A stretch of DNA of 17,608 bases from Pseudomonadota bacterium (GTDB lineage: Bacteria > Pseudomonadota > Alphaproteobacteria > Caulobacterales > Caulobacteraceae). Location: positions 1 to 17,608 of the forward strand of contig JAEYAO010000093.1 of assembly GCA_023456105.1 (NCBI GenBank). Direction: 5' to 3'. Shown here piece after piece: positions 13,309-17,608 of the stretch. The position numbers and the translations under genes are program-made. The notes beneath the pieces are model-generated. The model made no database searches and was not told where the DNA came from. It was given only the letters and a program-made list of their open reading frames with translations. Position 1 is the first letter of the stretch. The number at the start of each line of letters is the position of its first letter.

Positions 13309-14583
13309 TCAGCCAAAGCGGCGGCGTTGCTCGGCGCTGCGCAGGGTGGAGCGAAGGAAGTCGGCGGGCGGGTCGGTTTCGGCCAGCACCTGTTCCTTGA
13401 TGGCGCGCGGCTCGCCGAACAGATGGCCCTGTCCCATGCCGATCTCGAGGTCGAGGATGTCGACGACCTGGCGCTCGCTTTCGACCTTTTCGGCGACCAC
13501 CTCGACGCCGTAGCGGCGGGTGAGCGCGGCGAAGTCGGCGGCCTGGATGTCGGGCATGGAGCGCAAGGGCGCGCCGCCGTCCAGGTCCAGAAGCTGCTCG
13601 ATCAGCAGGTCGGCGGCGACCTTGACGAACTTGACGTCCGAACGCTGCAGGTCGGCGAAGTCGAGGTCCAGCGTCTGCACCTTGTCCAAGGAGAAGCGGA
13701 AGCCGAGATCCGCCAGCTTGGCCATGTTGCGGGCCTCGACGGCGCCGCGCGCGTCAAAGGTCGCCTGCCCCAGTTCGAAGATCAGGGCCTGATTCAGGTC
13801 GCGGTTCTCGCTGAGAAAATCCAGGAACTGCGGGAAAAAGGTCTCGTCGCCAAGCGAGGTGAGGGCGACGTTGCAGAAGACGCCGACCTTTCGGTCCTGC
13901 CGCGCCAGCCGGCGCACGATCTGGGCGCAGCGGAACAGCAAGAGGTTGTCGATGGCGGGGGCCAGCCCCTCCGTCTCGGCGGTGGCCAGATATTCCGCCG
14001 GCATCATCACCCGGTCGGAAGCGTCCCGCAGCCGGGTGAAGCTTTCATAGAAGACGGTGCGGCGCTGCGGCAGCGAGACTACCGGCTGGAGGTACAGGTC
14101 GACCCGGTTCTCGCTGAGCGCGTCGTGGATGGTCTTCAGCAGGACGTTGGACTGCTGGTGGCGGCGGCCTTCGGAGGCGTCCAGCGCCGGCGGCGGGGTC
14201 TGGGCCAGGCGGTCCTCGATGCTTTCGTTCATCTGCTGGATCAGGGTCTCCAGCATGCGCACCTCCGAGGTCAGCTCCTCGGTGCGGGAGATGGCGCCGC
14301 TCTCGATGGCCTGGGCCAGTTCGGTCAGGGCGCCCTGCGTCGACTCCATCGCGTCGGCCAGGAGGCGGTGGGCCTCTCGGACCTGGCCGATCTCCTTCTT
14401 CAGGGCGCGCCGCTCCATCGCGCCGGTGATGATGGCGTGAAAGGCGCCGAGCAGGCCCAGCGCGCCCAGCGTCCCCGCCACGCCCGCGCCGATCCCCAGC
14501 CCCGCCCGCCACAGAAAGGCGCCCACGGTGAGCCCGAGGAACAGATAGGCGAAATACAGAAAGCCGGCGGTGACGTTGCGCAT
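13309..14583 (-). CDS. tipF: TipF-like membrane protein with degenerate EAL domain (c-di-GMP effector)
   Basis: A 424-residue protein with two N-terminal membrane helices (about 7-25 and 28-53), a coiled coil (about 58-128), a Pro-rich linker, and an EAL domain from ~145. The EAL motif reads E180-S-F. N238, E270, K321, E365 and Q385 are at conserved EAL positions, but the metal-binding DDFG loop is D300-K-V-Q. Phosphodiesterase activity is therefore unlikely, while c-di-GMP binding may remain. This layout matches TipF of Caulobacter crescentus, a polar c-di-GMP receptor needed to position and assemble the flagellum. The assignment rests on architecture and neighbourhood; no alignment was possible. 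No strong SD precedes ATG 14583. It heads a probable operon with the HAD, MaoC and ribF genes and is divergent from the SDR gene. Confidence 0.8.
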   Translation of the reverse strand: MRNVTAGFLYFAYLFLGLTVGAFLWRAGLGIGAGVAGTLGALGLLGAFHAIITGAMERRALKKEIGQVREAHRLLADAMESTQGALTELAQAIESGAISRTEELTSEVRMLETLIQQMNESIEDRLAQTPPPALDASEGRRHQQSNVLLKTIHDALSENRVDLYLQPVVSLPQRRTVFYESFTRLRDASDRVMMPAEYLATAETEGLAPAIDNLLLFRCAQIVRRLARQDRKVGVFCNVALTSLGDETFFPQFLDFLSENRDLNQALIFELGQATFDARGAVEARNMAKLADLGFRFSLDKVQTLDLDFADLQRSDVKFVKVAADLLIEQLLDLDGGAPLRSMPDIQAADFAALTRRYGVEVVAEKVESERQVVDILDLEIGMGQGHLFGEPRAIKEQVLAETDPPADFLRSTLRSAEQRRRFG

Positions 14584-14696
14584 CGGTCTCGGTTCGGCTG
14601 CCTTCCCGGATGGAATCGGCCGGAGATCAGCGTATCAGGGAAGCTGGCGGAGCACAGCGCGGAAATCAACCGGACGGCCCGCAGGAGGAAAGACGC

Positions 14697-15467
14697 ATGG
14701 AACTGTTCGACCTGTCCGGCAAGACCGCCATCGTGACCGGTTCGTCGCGCGGCATTGGACGCGCCATCGCCGAAAGGCTGGCCGAGCACGGCGCACGGGT
14801 GGTGATCTCCTCACGCAAGGCGGCGCCATGCGAGGAGGTGGCGCGGGCGATCAACGCCCGGCACGGCGAGGACCGCGCCATCGCGGTTCCCGCCAACATC
14901 GCCTCGAAGGAAGAGCTGCAGCGGCTGGTGGACGAGACGATCCAGGCGTTCGGCCAGATCGACATCCTGGTCTGCAACGCCGCCAGCAATCCCTACGCCG
15001 GGCCGATGGCGGGCATCTCGGACGAGCAGTTCGAAAAGATCCTGCGCAACAATGTGCTGGCCAATCACTGGCTGGTGCAGATGGTGGCGCCCGGAATGGT
15101 GGAGCGGCGCGACGGCGCGGTCCTGGTGATCTCCTCCATCGGCGGCCTGCGGGGCAATGCGCTGATCGGGGCGTACAATGTGTCCAAGGCGGCGGACATG
15201 CAGCTGGTGCGCAACCTGGCGGTGGAGTTCGGGCCGTCCAACGTGCGGGTCAACTGCATCGCGCCCGGCCTCGTCCAGACCGACTTCGCCCGCTACCTGT
15301 GGGAGAACCCCGAGTTGCTGAAGCAGGTCACCGACCCGGCGCCCCTGAAGCGGATCGGCCAGCCGGACGAGATCGCAGGCGCCGCCGTGTTTCTGTGCAG
15401 CCCGGCGGCGGCCTATACGACGGGCCAGACGCTGGTGGTGGACGGCGGCCTGACGATCGCCTGGTGA
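14697..15467 (+). CDS. Short-chain dehydrogenase/reductase (classical SDR)
   Basis: A 256-residue NAD(P)-dependent oxidoreductase with a Rossmann fold. TGSSRGIG (14-21) binds the cofactor, and NAA (94-96) is the usual NAG variant. The catalytic set is a Ser at 146/147, Y160 and K164 in YNVSK. R40 after the second strand hints at NADP(H) preference, an inference. The C-terminal TTGQTLVVDGG is typical of the FabG-like classical group. Substrate unknown. AGGAGG at 14683-14688, eight bases before ATG 14697, is a strong ribosome binding site. The gene is divergent from tipF across ~113 bases and ends four bases before the convergent response-regulator gene. Confidence 0.93.
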   Translation: MELFDLSGKTAIVTGSSRGIGRAIAERLAEHGARVVISSRKAAPCEEVARAINARHGEDRAIAVPANIASKEELQRLVDETIQAFGQIDILVCNAASNPYAGPMAGISDEQFEKILRNNVLANHWLVQMVAPGMVERRDGAVLVISSIGGLRGNALIGAYNVSKAADMQLVRNLAVEFGPSNVRVNCIAPGLVQTDFARYLWENPELLKQVTDPAPLKRIGQPDEIAGAAVFLCSPAAAYTTGQTLVVDGGLTIAW

Positions 15468-15471
15468 GGAC

Positions 15472-15969
15472 TCAGGCGCGCTGGGCGTCGGTGGCGCGGC
15501 GGAACGGGCCGGCGTAGCCGAACTCGTCTCGCCTGCGGCGGCACGGGCCGAAATAGGTGTCGGTCTTCACAAACGGGCGCGGCTTGAAGACGACGGCGTT
15601 GATGCGGTCCAGGATGGCCTTGGCGGTGATCGGCTTGACCACGAACTCGGTCACGCCGGCGTCGCGGGCGTCGGTGACGCGGCTGCGCTCGGAGTGGCCG
15701 GTCATCATGATGATCGGCAGATAGACGTTGGGGCTGTCCGGGGTGGTGCGGACCAGGCGGGTGAAGGCGCAGCCGTCCATCGGGAACATGTTGAAGTCCA
15801 CGATCGCGAGATCGATCGGATACTGGCGCAGCAGGGCCATGGCCGCCGTGCCGTCCGCCGCCTCGCGCACGTTGCGAATGCCCGCCGACTGCAGCACCGC
15901 GGACGCGATGGTGCGCATGTGCTGGTTGTCGTCCACCAGAAGGACGTTGAGCGACTGGAAGGCGGACAT
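15472..15969 (-). CDS. Single-domain CheY-like response regulator with basic C-terminal tail
   Basis: A 165-residue protein with a complete receiver domain: acidic pair D13/D14, phospho-acceptor D58, T90 and K112. There is no output domain. Instead a ~38-residue tail (128-165) carries TYFGPCRRRRD and further Arg residues. It should act by protein contact after phosphorylation by an unseen histidine kinase. In Caulobacter some CheY-like (Cle) proteins bind c-di-GMP through Arg-rich segments and act on the flagellar motor; whether this protein does so is open. No SD is evident before ATG 15969. A promoter-like pair lies just upstream, and the gene follows the antiporter gene after 83 bases, so it may have its own transcript. 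Confidence 0.9.
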   Translation of the reverse strand: MSAFQSLNVLLVDDNQHMRTIASAVLQSAGIRNVREAADGTAAMALLRQYPIDLAIVDFNMFPMDGCAFTRLVRTTPDSPNVYLPIIMMTGHSERSRVTDARDAGVTEFVVKPITAKAILDRINAVVFKPRPFVKTDTYFGPCRRRRDEFGYAGPFRRATDAQRA

Positions 15970-16012
15970 GACAAGCGCGTTCTTGAGGTGATCCCGGAGC
16001 GTAGAGAGCCAA

Positions 16013-16038
16013 TGGTTAGCGAGCCATGAGCGCGTCTA
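16013..16038 (-). promoter_or_regulatory. Candidate promoter of the response-regulator gene
   Basis: On the minus strand TAGACGC (16038-16032) matches six of seven positions of TTGNCGS. Eleven bases later comes GCTAACCA (16020-16013), a partial match to GCTANAWC. The spacing fits the Caulobacter housekeeping promoter. It would start transcription near 16006, between the antiporter stop and the regulator start. Confidence 0.35.
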
Positions 16039-16052
16039 CGCCGAGCCGGGAA

Positions 16053-17345
16053 TCATCGGGGTTCCGGCGATGCCGCCGTAGGCCTGGGGATATCCTTGAT
16101 CCTGTCGACGTCGGCAAGATCGGGCGCATCGTCCGCCGCCCCTCGCACCGGGCGGGCCGGCTCGGGCGCCGCGCCCATGCGGTCGATCAGCTTGAACACA
16201 AAGGGATTAATCGAGATCGAGAGAAGCGCGCCGGCCAGGATCAGGTCGTGGGTCTCGCGGCTCATGGCGCCCAGGGCCATGCCGAGTGCGGCCAGGATAA
16301 AGGAGAACTCCCCGATCTGGGCCAGGGAGGCGGCGACGGTGAGGCTGGTCCTGCGATCCAGCTTGAACACGGTGGTGATGGCCAGCGCCGCCGCCGACTT
16401 GCCGACGATGATGATCAGGAGGACGCTCAGCACCGCGCCCGGCTCGCGAACCAGAATGCCCGGGTCGAACAGCATGCCGACCGAGACGAAAAACAGCACG
16501 GCGAAGGCGTCGCGCAGCGGCAGCGACCGTTCGGCGGCGTTGTGGCCCAGGGGCGTGCCGTTCAGCACCAGGCCCGCGACAAAGGCGCCCAGGGCGAAGG
16601 AGGCGCCGAAGACCTCATAGGCGATAAAGGCGATGCCCAGGGCGATGGCCAGCACCCCCAGGGTGAACAACTCGCGCGACTTGGTGTGGGCGATGCGCAC
16701 CAGAAGCCATGGCAGCATCTTGCCGCCGACCACCAGCATCAGGGCGACGAAGACGGCCACCTTGACCAGCGTCCAGCCGATGTTGGCGGCCAGGGCGCCC
16801 GGATCGACGGCGGTTCCGGCCGGCACCACAACCAGCGGCAGCATGACCAGGGCGATGACGATGACCAGATCCTCGACGATCAGCCATCCCACGGCGATCT
16901 TGCCGATGTCGCCCTTGGACTGGCGACGCTCCTCAAGCGCGCGGATCAGCACGACGGTGGAGGCGACCGACAGGGCGAAACCCATCAGCAGGGCCTCCAC
17001 GTTCGGCAGACCGAGCGCGAAACGGCCCAGCACCCAACCCAGAGCCGTCGCCGCCGAGATCTGGACCAGCGCCCCGGGAATGGCGACCTTGCGGACCTGC
17101 ATCAGGTCCTTGGGCGAGAAGTGCAGGCCTACGCCGAACATCAGCAGGATCACGCCGATCTCGGCCAATTGCGGCGCAAGCTCGGTGTCGGCGACATAGC
17201 CGGGCGTGAACGGCCCCACCACGACGCCCGCCACCAGATAGCCGACCAGGGGCGACAGCTTCAGCCGATTGGCCAACATGCCGAACACGAAGGCGAGGAC
17301 GAAGCCCCCGACCAGGGTGAGAATCAGGCTGTCGGCATGCGGCAT
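16053..17345 (-). CDS. YbaL-type CPA2 monovalent cation:proton antiporter lacking the RCK domain
   Basis: A 430-residue inner-membrane protein with about 12 hydrophobic helices. From memory its sequence runs closely parallel to E. coli YbaL along the membrane part: ISPLVGYL/LSPLVGYL, PFTPGYVADTELAP, VILLMFGVGLHFSPKDLM, STVVLIRALEER, GWLIVEDLV, and PLRDAFAVLFFVSVGMLFDP. This family is predicted to exchange K+ (or Na+) for H+. E. coli YbaL has ~558 residues and ends in a TrkA-N/RCK NAD-binding domain that gates transport. Here the frame stops after a ~45-residue Pro/Ala/Asp-rich tail, with no room for that domain before the next gene. AAGGAG about five bases before ATG 17345 is a strong ribosome binding site. 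Confidence 0.9.
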   Translation of the reverse strand: MPHADSLILTLVGGFVLAFVFGMLANRLKLSPLVGYLVAGVVVGPFTPGYVADTELAPQLAEIGVILLMFGVGLHFSPKDLMQVRKVAIPGALVQISAATALGWVLGRFALGLPNVEALLMGFALSVASTVVLIRALEERRQSKGDIGKIAVGWLIVEDLVIVIALVMLPLVVVPAGTAVDPGALAANIGWTLVKVAVFVALMLVVGGKMLPWLLVRIAHTKSRELFTLGVLAIALGIAFIAYEVFGASFALGAFVAGLVLNGTPLGHNAAERSLPLRDAFAVLFFVSVGMLFDPGILVREPGAVLSVLLIIIVGKSAAALAITTVFKLDRRTSLTVAASLAQIGEFSFILAALGMALGAMSRETHDLILAGALLSISINPFVFKLIDRMGAAPEPARPVRGAADDAPDLADVDRIKDIPRPTAASPEPR

Positions 17346-17608
17346 CGGCGCTCCTTTTGACGGTGAGCTCGGTTCAGTGATGGGAAGCGTTACAGTTGGT
17401 GGCGTGGCCGGGTAAACGCAAGCCTCAAACGCCCATGGCGATGTCGGGTCGCAGGCGCGCGAAAGCCCCGGTGTGCGTGATGCATCCGGTTGGAGGGCGG
17501 GCGGGGCGCCGGGCCTTCGCCCGGAGTGTGAGTAGAGGTTACCGTTTCGACGAAAGCTGACGCCCCGCGCGGATGATTACGCTGCAAGCTCGGGGCGGAG
17601 GATGGTGG
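17346..17608. other. Intergenic region to the right edge
   Basis: No convincing gene is visible. The one longer minus frame (17390-17587) is rich in Arg, His and Pro and has no ribosome binding site. The region must hold the antiporter promoter, but no good -35/-10 pair was found. A hairpin, CCGGGC 17509-17514 with GCCCGG 17519-17524 and loop CTTC, is present without a T run. Confidence 0.4.

Noticed and set aside
17390..17587. 65-codon minus-strand frame near the right edge
   Set aside because: Arg/His/Pro-rich, with no ribosome binding site and no recognisable feature; typical chance frame in GC-rich DNA.

Overview
The window looks like a chromosomal segment of a high-GC alphaproteobacterium in the Caulobacterales, probably Brevundimonas or a close relative. 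This rests on an HfaB-type holdfast lipoprotein, a TipF-like degenerate EAL protein, a single-domain CheY-like regulator with a long basic tail, Caulobacter-style GCTANAWC -10 elements, and GC-rich codon use throughout. No insertion sequence, prophage gene, CRISPR array, tRNA or rRNA was seen. It reads as core or near-core chromosome, not a mobile island.

Layout. Bases 1-287 hold no convincing gene: an A/C-rich, G-poor stretch, then a GC hairpin. A rhomboid protease gene (minus) is divergent from hfaB (plus). hfaB is followed by a 965-residue periplasmic M16 metalloprotease, which ends at a strong bidirectional terminator shared with a convergent gene for an unrecognised secreted Cys/Pro-rich protein with an Asn-Val repeat. 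That gene is divergent from ileS. Between them lies a possible ileS leader: a promoter-like site, a 14-codon ORF and a strong hairpin covering the purine-rich SD-like sequence. phoH (minus) converges on ileS and has a terminator-like hairpin in its own 5' leader. A gamma-carbonic anhydrase gene (plus) overlaps tail-to-tail with ribF.

From 14583 leftwards runs a likely four-gene minus-strand operon: tipF-like, class IIA HAD hydrolase, MaoC-like hot-dog hydratase, ribF. A short-chain dehydrogenase gene (plus) starts divergently from tipF. It converges on a CheY-like response regulator gene (minus), which lies downstream of a YbaL-type K+/H+ antiporter gene (minus). That antiporter lacks the usual C-terminal NAD-binding regulatory domain. 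Bases 17346-17608 hold no convincing gene.

How the genes work together. Two themes recur. One is envelope and polar biology: HfaB, the secreted repeat protein, the M16 and rhomboid proteases, the TipF-like c-di-GMP effector and the CheY-like protein. The other is housekeeping: ileS, ribF, phoH, carbonic anhydrase. I see no clearly new multi-gene system. The observations most worth checking are the possible ileS leader-peptide control, the structured region and terminator ahead of phoH, the unrecognised secreted repeat protein near an hfaB that has no hfaA or hfaD beside it, and the antiporter without its regulatory domain.
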